NCBI RefSeq assembly: GCF_007858435.1
Contig: NZ_VIGW01000018.1
Location: forward strand, 1 to 42,607
Length of the DNA: 42,607 nt
Direction: 5' to 3'
DNA from: Tsukamurella asaccharolytica
Lineage (GTDB): Bacteria > Actinomycetota > Actinomycetes > Mycobacteriales > Mycobacteriaceae
This document shows positions 26,945 through 37,237 of the stretch, one piece after another; positions within the stretch are counted from its first letter, which is position 1; every line of letters begins with the position of its first letter. The notes under the pieces are model-generated. The model worked only from the letters and a program-made list of their open reading frames with translations, ran no database searches and was not told where the DNA came from. The position numbers and the translations under genes were made by a program.

Positions 26945-28957
26945 TCAGTCGTTGTCGCCGAAGCCGCTGTTCTTCTGCACCGTCATGAGGAACTCGATGT
27001 TGTTCTGCGTCTTCTTCAGCTGGCTGATCAGCAGGTCGATGGCCTGCTGGCTGTCCAGCGCGGCCAGCAGCCGGCGCAGCTTGTTCACGACGGCCGCCTC
27101 GTCGGGCGCCATGATGAGCTCGTCCTTGCGGGTGTTCGACGCAGCGACGTCGACGGCCGGGAAGACGCGCCGCTCCGAGATCTTGCGGTCGAGCTTGAGC
27201 TCGGCATTGCCGGTGCCCTTGAACTCCTCGAAGATCACGGTGTCGCCGGTGGAGCCGGTCTCGACCAGCGCCGTGGCGATGATCGTCAGCGAGCCGCCGT
27301 TCTCGATGTTGCGCGCCGCGCCCAGGAACCGCTTCGGCGGGTACAGGGCCGTCGAATCGATACCGCCCGAGAGAATGCGGCCCGACGCCGGGCTCGAGTT
27401 GTTGTAGGCGCGGCCCAGGCGGGTGATCGAGTCGAGCAGGACCACCACGTCCTTACCGCCCTCGACGAGCCGCTTGGCCCGCTCGATGGCCAGCTCGGCG
27501 ACCGAGGTGTGATCGCCCGGCGGGCGATCGAAGGTGGAGCTGATCACCTCGCCGCGCACGCTGCGCTGCATGTCGGTGACCTCCTCCGGGCGCTCGTCCA
27601 CCAGCACGACCATGAGGTAGCACTCGGGGTTGTTGGTGGCGATCGCGTTGGCGATGTCCTGCAGCACCGTGGTCTTGCCGGCCTTCGGCGGGGCGGAGAT
27701 CAGCGCGCGCTGGCCCTTGCCGATGGGCATGATCAGGTCGATCACGCGGGTGGTGAGGATGTTCTGCGCGGTCTCGAGGCGCAGGCGCTGATTGGGGTAC
27801 AGCGGCGTGAGCTTGTTGAACTCGGGCCGGTTCTTCGCCGACTCGACGTCCTGGCCGTTGACCGAGTCCAGGCGCACCAGCGGGTTGAACTTCTGCCGGT
27901 TGTTCTGGTTGCCGCGGCCACCGCCGCCACCGCCCTGGTTGCCGCCGTCGTTGTTCTCGCCGTCGCGGGGCATCTTCACGGCGCCGGTGATCGCGTCACC
28001 GCGGCGCAGGCCGTTGCGGCGGATCATGTTCATCGAGACGTAGACGTCGTTCGGTCCGGCGATGTAGCCCGACGTGCGGACGAAGGCGTAGTTGTCGAGC
28101 ACGTCGAGGATGCCCGCGACGGGCTGCAGGACGTCGTCCTCGCTGACCTGCGGCTCACCGTCGTTCTGGCCCCGGTCGCGGCCGCGGCGACGCTCGCGGA
28201 AGCGGCGCCCGCGACGCCCGGTGCCGTCACCGTCGTCGTCCGGGCCGTTGTTCTGGTTCCGGTTGCCCTGGTTGTTGCCCTGGCCGCCCTGGTTGTTCTG
28301 ATTGCGCTGGCGGTTCTCGCCCTGCTGGCGGTCGCCCTGCTGGCGGTTCTCGCCGTCCTGGTTCTGGTTGCGGCGCTGATTGCGCTCGCGGCGCTGCCCC
28401 TGCTGCTGGCCCTGGTCGCGCTCGGTCTTCGGCGCATCGCCCTGGGGCGCATCGTTGGTGGGTGCGTCCGCTGGAGCGGCCGCGTCGCCGGTGTCCGACG
28501 GTGCCTGGTCGGCCTTCGCCGCCCGCTCGCCCCGGGGGGCCCGAGCCGCGCGGCCCTCGGTTGTGCTGGGCGCCTCGCCCTCGTTCGTCGCCGCCTCGGC
28601 CTCGGCTTTGGGTGCCTCGCTCTGCGGAGCGTCCGCCTTCGGGGCGTCCGTCTTCGGGGCGTCCGCCTTCGGGGCGTCGGCCTTCGGGGCGTCCGCCTTG
28701 GGAGCGACGGCCTTCGAAGCGCCGGCCTTGGGGGCCTTCGGCGCGGCCTTGGCGGCGCCGCCGTGCTCGTTGATCGCCGCGATGAGATCGCCCTTGCGGA
28801 GGCCCGAGATGCCCTTGATCCCCAGCTCGCTCGCGATTCCCCGCAGCTCGGCCAGCACCATGCCGTTGAGGCCCGAGCGCCGGCGCTCGTCGGCCCGCGT
28901 GGTGCTGACCGTGGCGGTGGCCGTCTCCGGGCTGGTGGTCCCGTCCGTTTCGGTCAC
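26945..28957 (-). CDS. rho: transcription termination factor Rho
   Basis: Hexameric RNA helicase that terminates transcription. The 670-residue product is much longer than E. coli Rho (419). Residues 30-67 form the Rho N-terminal helical domain; 84-115 are KADAP-type repeats; 181-265 are rich in Gln, Asn, Arg and Gly; the RNA-binding OB domain is at about 272-395; Walker [10 protein letters not shown] is at 422-430. A second Gly/Asn-rich loop (331-355) interrupts the OB domain. Actinobacterial Rho proteins usually carry an insert that adds RNA-binding capacity; the second loop is less usual. The GTG start at 28957 has AAAGGA before it. A leader of about 275 nt precedes the gene. Confidence 0.96.
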   Translation of the reverse strand: MTETDGTTSPETATATVSTTRADERRRSGLNGMVLAELRGIASELGIKGISGLRKGDLIAAINEHGGAAKAAPKAPKAGASKAVAPKADAPKADAPKADAPKTDAPKADAPQSEAPKAEAEAATNEGEAPSTTEGRAARAPRGERAAKADQAPSDTGDAAAPADAPTNDAPQGDAPKTERDQGQQQGQRRERNQRRNQNQDGENRQQGDRQQGENRQRNQNNQGGQGNNQGNRNQNNGPDDDGDGTGRRGRRFRERRRGRDRGQNDGEPQVSEDDVLQPVAGILDVLDNYAFVRTSGYIAGPNDVYVSMNMIRRNGLRRGDAITGAVKMPRDGENNDGGNQGGGGGGRGNQNNRQKFNPLVRLDSVNGQDVESAKNRPEFNKLTPLYPNQRLRLETAQNILTTRVIDLIMPIGKGQRALISAPPKAGKTTVLQDIANAIATNNPECYLMVVLVDERPEEVTDMQRSVRGEVISSTFDRPPGDHTSVAELAIERAKRLVEGGKDVVVLLDSITRLGRAYNNSSPASGRILSGGIDSTALYPPKRFLGAARNIENGGSLTIIATALVETGSTGDTVIFEEFKGTGNAELKLDRKISERRVFPAVDVAASNTRKDELIMAPDEAAVVNKLRRLLAALDSQQAIDLLISQLKKTQNNIEFLMTVQKNSGFGDND
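28625..28702 (-). repeat. 15-bp tandem repeats inside rho
   Basis: About five copies of a 15-bp unit encode the APKAD pentapeptide, one with Thr for Ala. They fall in the disordered insert of Rho and could vary in number between strains. Confidence 0.8.
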
Positions 28958-29347
28958 GGAGTTCCTTTCAATTCCCTACTCGCGCAGCGCGAGAGCAGGG
29001 CCTACCGTGTTCGCCGGGCTGTCCTGCGTTGGTACACAGGGGCTTTCGCGGGCGACACACGAATGACGAAGGTGCTTATGTGCGCTTCGGCTGCCGGGCC
29101 CCGCGTTTCCGGCGGGGGCACAGATGTCTCGGCCTGATGTGGAGACCGGCGCGCCACCACGTCCGATGCTGGTTGCGGAAGGGCGTGGAAATGGCTCAGT
29201 GCCGAAGTAGCGCCCGCGCATGCGTCGGACACTTGTGTCATGATAGCGCGGGCTCGCGCCCCCGGCAATCACCGCCCCCAACATTCGCGGCGCGGCTCTC
29301 CGAACCGCGCACACGGATCGCCCCTTGAGCGCACCGCGCCCGGCGGC
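28958..29347 (-). other. rho 5' leader and intergenic region, no gene
   Basis: The 390 bases between thrB and rho contain no convincing gene. With the promoter at 29240-29268 the rho mRNA would carry an untranslated leader of about 275 nt. A GC-rich hairpin (six pairs, around 29099-29117) lies within it. rho is commonly autoregulated by premature termination in its own leader; that use here is an inference. Confidence 0.6.
29240..29268 (-). promoter_or_regulatory. rho promoter
   Basis: On the minus strand: -35 TTGCCG (29268-29263), 17-base spacer, -10 TATCAT (29245-29240). The predicted start is near 29233. The match and spacing are good for an actinobacterial housekeeping promoter. Confidence 0.65.
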
Positions 29348-30358
29348 TCAGCCGCGAACCACCCCGTCGGCGATCGGCAGTTCCCGCACGGTGAAGCCGG
29401 CCTCGATCGCGGCGTCCGCGAGCCGGGTGGGCAGCACCTGCGGGGTCAGCGCCAGCACCGTGGGCCCGGCACCGGAGATGGCGGCGGCCACGCCGGCCGC
29501 ACGCAACCGCTCGACCAGCGCGGACGACTCCTTCATCGACGCCGCTCGGTACCGCTGATGCAGCCGGTCCTCGGTGGCGTCGAGCAGCAGGTCCGGGTGC
29601 ACCGTCAGCGCGAGCACCATGAGCGCGGCGCGCGAGGCGTTGAACGCGGCGTCGGCGTGCGGCACCAATCGGGGCAGCATGCCGCGCGTGACCGAGGTCG
29701 AGGACTGCACGTCGGGCACGAAGGCGTAGGCCCGGATGTCGGGGTGCACGTCCACGCGGCGCGCCCCGTAGTGCAGCGGCGCCGACGGTGCCGCGCTCGC
29801 GGCCGCGTGATCGCGGTAGCCGGCCACGTCGGGGACGGGCACCGCGGGCACGGTCCAGGAGACGACCGCGCCGCCGAGCACGCTCGCCGAGGCGTTGTCG
29901 GGATGCCCCTCGAACTCGGAGGCCAACTGCACCATCTCGTCGGTGGTCAGCCCGCGCGGCGCGTCGGCGTCGGCAGCCAGCGCCGCGGCGGCAGCGATCC
30001 CGGCGACGGCAGCGGCGGCCGAGGAGCCGAGCCCGCGCGAATGCGGGATGCGGTTGACGCAGGTCAGGCGCAGCCCGGGAGCGGCGACCCCCAGGTGGGC
30101 GAGCGTGCGGCGCAGCGCGACGACCACGAGGTGCCGGTCGTCGGTGGGCACCTCGTCGGCGCCCTCCCCCGTGACGGAGATCGTCAGGTCACCGTCGACC
30201 TCGGGGTCGACGATCTCGACCGTGACGTCGTCGAAGAGCGCCAGCGCAAGGCCGAGGGTGTCGAAGCCGGGGCCGAGGTTGGCGCTCGACGCCGGGACGG
30301 TCACGGTGGCCGAGAGGCCGACGGGGAGGACGAGCGGGGCGTTCACGGCGGGAGACAC
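29348..30358 (-). CDS. thrB: homoserine kinase
   Basis: Phosphorylates homoserine with ATP for threonine synthesis. The 336-residue GHMP-family kinase has the N-terminal PASSANLGPGFD motif (residues 22-33), the phosphate-binding loop PHSRGLGSSAAA near 109-120 and the C-terminal AISGAGPTVLAL motif. It is the last gene of the argS-lysA-hom-thrC-thrB run, starting at a GTG 8 bp after the thrC stop. Confidence 0.96.
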   Translation of the reverse strand: MSPAVNAPLVLPVGLSATVTVPASSANLGPGFDTLGLALALFDDVTVEIVDPEVDGDLTISVTGEGADEVPTDDRHLVVVALRRTLAHLGVAAPGLRLTCVNRIPHSRGLGSSAAAAVAGIAAAAALAADADAPRGLTTDEMVQLASEFEGHPDNASASVLGGAVVSWTVPAVPVPDVAGYRDHAAASAAPSAPLHYGARRVDVHPDIRAYAFVPDVQSSTSVTRGMLPRLVPHADAAFNASRAALMVLALTVHPDLLLDATEDRLHQRYRAASMKESSALVERLRAAGVAAAISGAGPTVLALTPQVLPTRLADAAIEAGFTVRELPIADGVVRG

Positions 30359-30366
30359 GGCCGCGG

Positions 30367-31455
30367 CTACTCCGTCAGCCCCATGGCGGAGGCCACGGCG
30401 ACGGGGTCGATACCGACGCGCGCAATCTCGGGGAGGCTGCTCAGCGCGGTATCGGGGTCCTTGAGCCCGTTACCGGTCACGGTGCACACCACGGTCGAGC
30501 CCTTCTCGATCCAGCCGTCCGCGGTGGCCGCGAGCAGGCCCGCCACGGACGCGGCCGACGCGGGCTCGACGAAGACGCCCTCGGTCTTGGCGACGAGGCG
30601 GTACGCCTCGAGCAGCTTCTCGTCGGTGGCGGCACGGAACTCGCCGTTCGACTCGTCCTTGGCGGCGACGGCCTGGTTCCAGGACGCGGGGCTGCCGATC
30701 CGGATGGCCGTGGCGATGGTCTCGGGGTCCTTGACCGGTGCCCCGTTCACCAGCGGCGCGGCGCCGGCGGCCTGCACGCCGAGCATGCGCGGGCGCGACG
30801 AGGCGATGCCGTCGGCGAAGTACTCGCTGTACCCGCGCCAGTAGGCGGTGATGTTGCCGGCGTTGCCGACGGGCAGCGCGTGCACGTCGGGCGCCTTCCC
30901 CAGCGCGTCGACGATCTCGAAAGCCGCGGTCTTCTGCCCCTCGATGCGCACCGGGTTCACGGAGTTGACCAGGGCGATGGTGTCGAACGTCGCGGTGGTC
31001 TTGCGGGCCAGCTCGAGGCAGTCGTCGAAGTTGCCGTCGACCTCGATGATCTTCGCGCCGTACATGACCGCCTGGGCGAGCTTGCCCATGGCGATCTTCC
31101 CGGCGGGGACCAGCACGGCGCACTCGATGCCGGCGATGGCCGCGTACGCGGCGGCGGAGGCGGAGGTGTTGCCGGTGGACGCGCACAGCACGCCCTTCTT
31201 GCCGGTGGCCTTGGCCTCGGTGACGGCCATCGTCATGCCGCGGTCCTTGAAGGAACCGGTGGGATTGAGGCCCTCGACCTTGAGGTGCACGTCGCAGCCG
31301 GTGAGCTCGGAGAGCGCCCGCGCGGGCAGCAGCGGAGTCGCGCCCTCGCGGAGGGTGACGGGCGCCCAGCCCGGCTCCCACGTCTCGCACACGGGCAGAC
31401 GGTGACGATAGGCCTCGATCAGCCCGGGCCAGGGCGTGTGCACGGCGTCAGTCAT
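30367..31455 (-). CDS. thrC: threonine synthase
   Basis: PLP enzyme that converts O-phosphohomoserine to threonine. The 362-residue product has the PLP-binding Lys70 in [11 protein letters not shown] and the phosphate-binding glycine-rich loop [12 protein letters not shown] in the middle. It corresponds to M. tuberculosis Rv1295. The ATG overlaps the hom stop by 8 bases. Confidence 0.97.
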   Translation of the reverse strand: MTDAVHTPWPGLIEAYRHRLPVCETWEPGWAPVTLREGATPLLPARALSELTGCDVHLKVEGLNPTGSFKDRGMTMAVTEAKATGKKGVLCASTGNTSASAAAYAAIAGIECAVLVPAGKIAMGKLAQAVMYGAKIIEVDGNFDDCLELARKTTATFDTIALVNSVNPVRIEGQKTAAFEIVDALGKAPDVHALPVGNAGNITAYWRGYSEYFADGIASSRPRMLGVQAAGAAPLVNGAPVKDPETIATAIRIGSPASWNQAVAAKDESNGEFRAATDEKLLEAYRLVAKTEGVFVEPASAASVAGLLAATADGWIEKGSTVVCTVTGNGLKDPDTALSSLPEIARVGIDPVAVASAMGLTE

Positions 31456-32782
31456 TGGTTCCCTCCAGACGGAGCACGGAGGACACGGCGGTCACCACGT
31501 CCAGTTTCTTCAGCGCATCGACGGTGGCCGAGAGTGCCGCGTCGGGCGCCTTGTGGGTGAGGATCACGAGCCGGGCACCCTTGTCCGGGGTGTCGGCCTG
31601 CTGGCGGACGGTGCTGATGGAGACGCTCCGCTCCGAGAACTCCTTGGCGACCGCACTGAGCACGCCCGGCCGGTCGGCGACCTCCATCGCCACGTAGTAG
31701 CGGGTGAGCACCTCCCCGATCGGCGCGACGGGCAGCTTGGCGTACGCCGAATCGCGCGGGCCGCGGCCGGAGACCACCTTGTTGCGGGCCGCGGCAACGA
31801 GGTCGCCCAGCACGGCCGAGGCGGTGGGGGCGCCGCCCGCGCCCGCGCCGTAGAACATGAGCCGGCCGGCGTTCTCCGCCTCGACGAAGACGGCGTTATA
31901 GGCGCCGTCCACGCTGGCGAGCGGATGCTTGAGGGGCACCAGCGCCGGATAGACGCGCGCCGAAACCCGCTGTGCGCCCTTCTTGTCCGTGAGCTTCTCG
32001 CAGATCGCGAGCAGCTTGATGGTGCAGTCGAAGGCCTTGGCGGCCTCGATGTCGGCCGCGGTGACGCCCGTGATGCCCTCGCGGTGCACGTCGTCGGCCT
32101 TGACGCGGGTGTGGAAGGCGATCGAGGCGAGGATCGCGGCCTTCGAGGCGGCGTCGTAGCCCTCGACGTCGGCGGTCGGGTCGGCCTCGGCGTAGCCGAG
32201 GCGGCCCGCCTCGGCGAGCACGGTCTCGTAGGCCTCGCCCTTCTCCGCCATGTTGGAGAGGATGAAATTGGTGGTGCCGTTGACGATGCCCGCCACCAAC
32301 TCCACGCTGTCGCCGGCGAGGGACTGCTGCAGGGGGCGGATCACGGGGATCGCGCCCGCCACGGCCGCCTCGAAGTACAGGTCGGCGCGGGCCTTGTTCG
32401 CGGCGTCGGCGAGCTGACCGGTGTACTCGGCGAGCAGCGCCTTGTTCGCGGTGACCACCGACTTGCCGGCCTTGAAGGCGCTGAGCATCAGCGAGCGGGT
32501 GGGCTCGATGCCGCCCATGACCTCGACCACGATGTCGACGTCGTCGCGACCGACGAGCGCCTCCGCGTCGTCGGTGAGCAGGCTCTTCTTCAGGCCGAGC
32601 GCCTTGAGGCCGCGCTCCTTCCCGGTGTCGCGCACGGCGATCCCGCGGATGACGAGGTTCGCGCCGACGCGGGCCGCGAGATCATCGGCGTTCTCCACGA
32701 GAATGCGCGCCACCTCGGTGCCCACGGTGCCCATGCCGAGGAGGGCGACGCCCAGTTCCTTCTGCTGTGCGGATTCGGTCAT
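31448..32782 (-). CDS. hom: homoserine dehydrogenase
   Basis: Reduces aspartate semialdehyde to homoserine, the branch to threonine and methionine. The 444-residue product has the dinucleotide-binding [13 protein letters not shown] near residue 16, the catalytic-domain NGTTNFIL and [17 protein letters not shown] segments, and a C-terminal ACT domain (about 355-440) expected to mediate threonine feedback inhibition. It is not fused to aspartate kinase. Its ATG shares one base with the lysA stop. Confidence 0.97.
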   Translation of the reverse strand: MTESAQQKELGVALLGMGTVGTEVARILVENADDLAARVGANLVIRGIAVRDTGKERGLKALGLKKSLLTDDAEALVGRDDVDIVVEVMGGIEPTRSLMLSAFKAGKSVVTANKALLAEYTGQLADAANKARADLYFEAAVAGAIPVIRPLQQSLAGDSVELVAGIVNGTTNFILSNMAEKGEAYETVLAEAGRLGYAEADPTADVEGYDAASKAAILASIAFHTRVKADDVHREGITGVTAADIEAAKAFDCTIKLLAICEKLTDKKGAQRVSARVYPALVPLKHPLASVDGAYNAVFVEAENAGRLMFYGAGAGGAPTASAVLGDLVAAARNKVVSGRGPRDSAYAKLPVAPIGEVLTRYYVAMEVADRPGVLSAVAKEFSERSVSISTVRQQADTPDKGARLVILTHKAPDAALSATVDALKKLDVVTAVSSVLRLEGTND

Positions 32783-34155
32783 CAGAGCACCTCCAGGCTC
32801 ACCAGGTCGTCCACGGTCTCGCGGCGCAGTATCAGCCGCGCCGCGCCGTCCTTGACCGCCACCACCGCGGGTCGCGGCTGCATGTTGTACCGGCTGGACA
32901 TCGAATAGCAGTAGGCCCCCGTGGCAGCGACGGCCAGGAGGTCGCCCTCCGCCAGGCCGCCGGGCGTGTAGGTGTCACGGACCACGATGTCGCCGGTCTC
33001 GCAGTGCTTGCCGACGATCCGGGAGAGCACGGCTTCGCCCTGCGGGTCGCGGCCCGCGACCACGGCGGTGTACTCCGCCCCGTACAGAGCGGTGCGGATG
33101 TTGTCGCTCATGCCGCCGTCCACGGACACGTAGCGCCGGAAGCCCTGTGCGGCGGCACCGTCGGAGGCGGACGCGGCGTCGACGGCGACGTCCTTGATCG
33201 TGCCGACCTCGTACAGGGTGATGCCGGGCGGGCCGGCGATGGCGCGGCCGGGCTCGACAGCGAGGTGCGGTGCCGCCAATCCCAGTGCGGCGGATTCGGT
33301 CTCGACGATGGATCGCAGCTTCGCCGCGAGGTCCGCCACGGGCGGCGGGTCGTCGTTCGACGTGTAGGAGATGCCCAGGCCGCCACCGAGATCGATCGTG
33401 CTCAGCTGCGCGGTCTTCTCCGCGCCGAAGCGGGCGACCACGTCGCGCAGCAGCTCCAGCACGCGGCGGGCGGCGATCTCGAAACCGTCGACGTCGAAGA
33501 TCTGCGAACCGATGTGGCTGTGCAGGCCCACCAGCCGCAGGTTGTCGGCGGCGAAGACCGCGGTGACGGCCCGCATCGCCGGCGAATCGGCGCCGTTCCC
33601 CGCGAGAGAGAAGCCGAACTTCTGGTCCTCGTGCGCGGTGGAGATGAACTCGTGGGTATGCGCCTCGACGCCGGGCGTGAGGCGGATCAACACGTCCTGC
33701 ACCACGTTCCGCTCCCCCGCGACGCGGTCCACGCGGGCGATCTCGGAGAGCGAGTCCACCACGACGTGGCCGATGCCGGACTCGACGGCATAGTCCAGCT
33801 CGGCGACCGACTTGTTGTTGCCGTGCAGCGCGATCCGTTCCGCGGGGAAGCCGGCGCGCAGCGCGACGGCGAGCTCGCCGCCGCTGCACACGTCGAGGTT
33901 GAGTCCCTCGTCGCGCACCCAGCGGGCGATCTCCATGGAGAGGAAGGCCTTCGAGGCGTAGTGCACGGCCGCGTCCTCGCCGAAGGCCTCGCGCATGCCG
34001 CGGCACCGGGCGCGGAAGTCGGCCTCGTCGATCACGAACAGCGGCGTCCCGAATTCCGCCGCGAGCGCGGTCACGGGCACCCCGGCGACCGAGACGACAC
34101 CATCGGCCTCCCGGCGGGCGTGCGCGGGCCAGACGGCCCGATCCAGTTCACTCAC
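32782..34155 (-). CDS. lysA: diaminopimelate decarboxylase
   Basis: Last step of lysine synthesis: decarboxylates meso-diaminopimelate, which is also the peptidoglycan cross-linking residue, so it balances wall and protein needs. The 457-residue PLP barrel enzyme has the Schiff-base Lys69 in [15 protein letters not shown] in the barrel, EPGRAIAG and the active-site Cys region KHCETGDIV. The GTG at 34155 (MSELDRAV) is chosen by homology and an AGAGG upstream; longer frames run into argS. The gap to argS is 13 bp. Confidence 0.95.
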   Translation of the reverse strand: MSELDRAVWPAHARREADGVVSVAGVPVTALAAEFGTPLFVIDEADFRARCRGMREAFGEDAAVHYASKAFLSMEIARWVRDEGLNLDVCSGGELAVALRAGFPAERIALHGNNKSVAELDYAVESGIGHVVVDSLSEIARVDRVAGERNVVQDVLIRLTPGVEAHTHEFISTAHEDQKFGFSLAGNGADSPAMRAVTAVFAADNLRLVGLHSHIGSQIFDVDGFEIAARRVLELLRDVVARFGAEKTAQLSTIDLGGGLGISYTSNDDPPPVADLAAKLRSIVETESAALGLAAPHLAVEPGRAIAGPPGITLYEVGTIKDVAVDAASASDGAAAQGFRRYVSVDGGMSDNIRTALYGAEYTAVVAGRDPQGEAVLSRIVGKHCETGDIVVRDTYTPGGLAEGDLLAVAATGAYCYSMSSRYNMQPRPAVVAVKDGAARLILRRETVDDLVSLEVL

Positions 34156-34168
34156 GATGGGTCGCCTC

Positions 34169-35821
34169 TCACATCCGGTCGGGTGCCGAGACACCCACGA
34201 GCGCGAGGCCGTTCGCGAGCACCTGGCGGGTGGCGGCGCACAGCGCCACGCGGGCGCGGTGCAGGTCGGTCGGTTCCTCGTCGCCCAGGGGCAGTACCCG
34301 GCACTCGCCGTAGAAGCGGTGGTACACGCCCGCCAGCTCCTCGAGGTAGCGCGCGATGCGGTGCGGCTCGCGGAGCGCCGCCGCGCCGGCGGCCACCGCG
34401 GGGAACTCGCCGAGCGTGCGCACCAGGTCGCCCTCGCGGGCGTGGTCGAGCAGGCCGAGGTGCTCCGTCGACGGCGCGATGCCGAGCTCGGCGGCCGAGC
34501 GAGCGATGGCCGAGAGCCGCGCGTGCGCGTACTGCACGTAGTAGACGGGGTTCTCGTTGCTGGCCTGCGCGAGGAGGTCCAGGTCCAGGTCGATGGAGGT
34601 GTCCACCGAGCTGCGCACCAGCGAGTAGCGTGCGGCGTCGACGCCGACGGCCTCGACCAGGTCATCGAGGGTGATCACGGTACCGGCGCGCTTGCTCATC
34701 CGGACGGGGGTGCCGTCCTTGACCAGGTTGACCAGCTGGCCGATGAGCACCTCGATCCGCGCCGGGTCGTAGCCGAGCGCGCCGGCGGCGGCCTTGAGCC
34801 GGCCGATGTAGCCGTGATGGTCGGCGCCGAGCATGTAGATCGCGAGCGTGAACCCGCGGTCGAACTTGTGCTTGATGTAGGCGATGTCGCCCGCGATGTA
34901 GGCGGCGTTGCCGTCGGACTTGATGACGACGCGGTCCTTGTCGTCGCCGTAGTCGGTGGCCCTGAGCCACCAGGCGCCGTCGTTCTCGTACAGGTTGCCG
35001 TTGTCCTTGAGCTGCTGGACACTGCTCTCGACGAGGCCCGAGCTGAACATCTCGTCCTCGTGCGTGAACACGGCGAAGTCGGTGCCGAACTCGTGCAGGG
35101 TGCGCTTGATGTGGGCGAACATGAGCTCGACGCCGTCGGCGCGGAAGGCCTCGATCCGCTCGTCCTCGGGGAGCTCCAGGATGCCCGGGCGGTCCTTGAC
35201 GACGGTGGCCGCGATCTCGCCGATGTAGTCGCCGGCGTAGCCGTCCTCGGGCGTCGGCTCGTTCCGTGCCGCCGCGTCGAGCGAGCGGGCGAACCGGTCG
35301 ATCTGCGCGCCGTGATCGTTGAAGTAGTACTCGCGGGTGACCTCGGCGCCCTGCGCTTCGAGCACCCGGCCCAGGCTGTCGCCGACCGCGGCCCACCGGG
35401 CTCCACCCAGGTGCACGGGGCCGGTGGGGTTGGCGGAGACGAACTCGAGGTTGATGAGCGCACCGTCGAGCGCCGTCCCGTGCCCGAACGCGCCCGCCTG
35501 TTCGAGGATGCTCGCGACGATCTGGTTCTGCGCGTCCGCGGCGAGGCGGATGTTGAGGAAACCGGGGCCCGCGACGGTGGCCTCATCGACGCCGTCGGCG
35601 CCGCCGAGCGCCTCGGCGAGCCAGGTGGCGAGGTCGCGCGGGTTGACGCCGGCCTTCTTGGCCACCTGCATCGCGACGTTCGTCGAGTAGTCGCCGTGCT
35701 CGGGGTTGCGGGGCCGCTCGACGATGACGCGGTCGGGCAGCACGGAGGCGTCGAGGCCGCGCTCGCTCAGCACGGTCTTCGCGGTGGCGTGCAGGAGGTC
35801 CGAGAGGTCAGCGGGAGTCAC
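34169..35821 (-). CDS. argS: arginyl-tRNA synthetase
   Basis: Charges tRNA-Arg. The 550-residue class I synthetase has the N-terminal additional domain, the HIGH-type motif HLGG (137-140) and the KMSKS-equivalent MSKRAG near residue 380, with the C-terminal DALR domain that binds the anticodon region. It heads the lysA-hom-thrC-thrB cluster. The GTG at 35821 has a TAGGAT box 6 bases upstream, so the mRNA could be leaderless, though AGGATGG might also act as a ribosome binding site. The tRNA-Arg(CCG) gene lies 76 bp away, divergent. Confidence 0.97.
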   Translation of the reverse strand: MTPADLSDLLHATAKTVLSERGLDASVLPDRVIVERPRNPEHGDYSTNVAMQVAKKAGVNPRDLATWLAEALGGADGVDEATVAGPGFLNIRLAADAQNQIVASILEQAGAFGHGTALDGALINLEFVSANPTGPVHLGGARWAAVGDSLGRVLEAQGAEVTREYYFNDHGAQIDRFARSLDAAARNEPTPEDGYAGDYIGEIAATVVKDRPGILELPEDERIEAFRADGVELMFAHIKRTLHEFGTDFAVFTHEDEMFSSGLVESSVQQLKDNGNLYENDGAWWLRATDYGDDKDRVVIKSDGNAAYIAGDIAYIKHKFDRGFTLAIYMLGADHHGYIGRLKAAAGALGYDPARIEVLIGQLVNLVKDGTPVRMSKRAGTVITLDDLVEAVGVDAARYSLVRSSVDTSIDLDLDLLAQASNENPVYYVQYAHARLSAIARSAAELGIAPSTEHLGLLDHAREGDLVRTLGEFPAVAAGAAALREPHRIARYLEELAGVYHRFYGECRVLPLGDEEPTDLHRARVALCAATRQVLANGLALVGVSAPDRM

Positions 35822-35827
35822 CGGTCC

Positions 35828-35833
35828 ATCCTA
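35828..35833 (-). promoter_or_regulatory. -10 box of a possible leaderless argS promoter
   Basis: TAGGAT on the minus strand ends 6 bases before the GTG start of argS. No clear -35 is seen. Confidence 0.4.
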
Positions 35834-35897
35834 GGGTGCGCCTGACCGCCCGGTTTCCGCCGGGCCTGCCCTATGCGCTAACCTTGCTAGGCCCTGC

Positions 35898-35970
35898 GCC
35901 CCCGTAGCTCAGGGGATAGAGCGTTCGCCTCCGGAGCGAAAGGCCGCAGGTTCGAATCCTGCCGGGGGCA
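35898..35970 (+). tRNA. tRNA-Arg (anticodon CCG)
   Basis: The 73 bases fold as a cloverleaf: 7-bp acceptor stem GCCCCCG/CGGGGGC, D-arm GCTC/GAGC, anticodon stem TTCGC/GCGAA with loop CTCCGGA (anticodon CCG, reads CGG), and T-arm GCAGG TTCGAAT CCTGC. The discriminator is A and the 3' CCA is not encoded. It sits beside argS, as argV does in M. tuberculosis. Confidence 0.97.
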
Positions 35971-36066
35971 CTTCCTGCGCGATCACGGCGACGCCCTCGA
36001 CCCTCGCGGCGTCTACCCCACCATCGCGATCCGATCGCGAGCCTGCGCCCGTGGCACGATGGCACC

Positions 36067-37182
36067 ATGGCGGAGTCGACGCGCGGAGCAGGAGCGCCCC
36101 CGTACCTCCTCCGCCGGATCCAAGTGCAGGACCGTCTGTGGCGGTTCGCGATCGCGGCGCTGACCGTCGGCTTCGGGCTGTTCGGATCAGTGACGATCGT
36201 CCTTCCCGACGGTGCCGGCGACAGCGAGTGGCGACGGGTCGTGATCGCTGTCATCTGCCTCAGCGCGATCCCCGCAGCCGTCCTCGTCGCCCGGACCCCG
36301 CTCGGTGGCGCGACGTGGCCGAGCGGAACCCGGCGCCGCGGGAGCATCGCCTTCGTCGCCTACGCGGACCTCGGCCTGGCCGGCGTCGTGTTGTGCATGC
36401 AGAATCCGCAGACCGGACTCATCGGCACCGGCCTGTTCTCCGTCATCGGCGCCTACGTCGCGCACTTCGTCAGCGGACGGGTCGCGGCACTGCACATCCT
36501 CTTCTCGACGGCCGTCATCCTGGTGCTCGGGGCGCGCCTGCTCGCCGTGGGGCGCGACCCGATCACCGTGGCTCTCGAAGTGGTGGTCGCGATCGTCGTC
36601 GCGAACGCCGTGGTGGCGCTGCTGCGCGAGTACGTCGTCGAGGTGCGCCACCTGCTCAGCACGCAGTTGCTCGAGTCGTCCCTCGACCCCCTGACGAACG
36701 TGCTCAACCGCCGCGGATACATTTTCGCGAGCGAGCGTCTCCTGCACCGTCCGACCGGGGATCTGCTGATCGCGGCGATCGACGTCGACGAGTTCAAAAG
36801 CATCAACGATCGCTTCGGCCACGCGGTCGGAGACGATGTCCTTCGCAACGTCGCGCGCCGCCTCGACGCGGGTACCAGTCGGGGCGCGGTGGTGAGTCGG
36901 CTCGGCGGCGACGAGTTCGCCGTCATCAGTGCGGCGTGGGACCGGGACGCGACATTCCTCACCGAGGCCGTCCACCGCGACCCCGTGCGCCTGCCGGACG
37001 GCAGCGCGGCGTCCTTGAGCATCGGCCTGGTGCGGGTGTCGGTGGCCGACACCCTGCCCAAGCACGGGAGCACCAGGGAGCTCATCGACGATCTGAACGA
37101 CCGCGCCGACCACGCCCTGCAGAGCAGCAAGACCGAGGGGCGGAACCGGACCACCGTGCACGGTGACGGCGAAGCCCCCTGA
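36067..37182 (+). CDS. membrane diguanylate cyclase (GGDEF domain)
   Basis: A 371-residue protein with about six N-terminal membrane helices (residues 28-188) and a C-terminal GGDEF domain (about 200-360). The domain start DPLTNVLNRRGY, the metal-binding IDVDEFKSINDRFGH (Asp239) and an intact GGDEF (280-284) predict active synthesis of cyclic di-GMP from two GTP. The inhibitory RxxD site that normally precedes GGDEF by five residues is absent, so product feedback is not expected through it. The membrane part is a sensor of unknown ligand that I do not recognise as a named MASE domain. No ribosome binding site is evident. Convergent with the P-type ATPase gene. Confidence 0.88.
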   Translation: MAESTRGAGAPPYLLRRIQVQDRLWRFAIAALTVGFGLFGSVTIVLPDGAGDSEWRRVVIAVICLSAIPAAVLVARTPLGGATWPSGTRRRGSIAFVAYADLGLAGVVLCMQNPQTGLIGTGLFSVIGAYVAHFVSGRVAALHILFSTAVILVLGARLLAVGRDPITVALEVVVAIVVANAVVALLREYVVEVRHLLSTQLLESSLDPLTNVLNRRGYIFASERLLHRPTGDLLIAAIDVDEFKSINDRFGHAVGDDVLRNVARRLDAGTSRGAVVSRLGGDEFAVISAAWDRDATFLTEAVHRDPVRLPDGSAASLSIGLVRVSVADTLPKHGSTRELIDDLNDRADHALQSSKTEGRNRTTVHGDGEAP

Positions 37183-37206
37183 ACCGCGCCGCCCGGCCCC
37201 GGCTCT

Positions 37207-37227
37207 GTCAGCGGCGGCGACGCTGAC
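37207..37227. terminator. weak hairpin between GGDEF and ATPase genes
   Basis: A 7-bp stem (37207-37213 with 37221-37227) around a 7-base loop lies in the 55 bp between two convergent stops. There is no U-tract; a terminator role is only suggested by position. Confidence 0.35.
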
Positions 37228-37237
37228 GCTGCTGCCG

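Noticed and set aside
29002-29268. A small minus-strand open frame in the rho leader
   Set aside because: Its start codon lies upstream of or inside the predicted rho promoter, it lacks a ribosome binding site and its composition is not gene-like.
35898-35970. tRNA-Arg as an integration site
   Set aside because: No integrase, no partial copy of the tRNA 3' end and no phage-like genes nearby.
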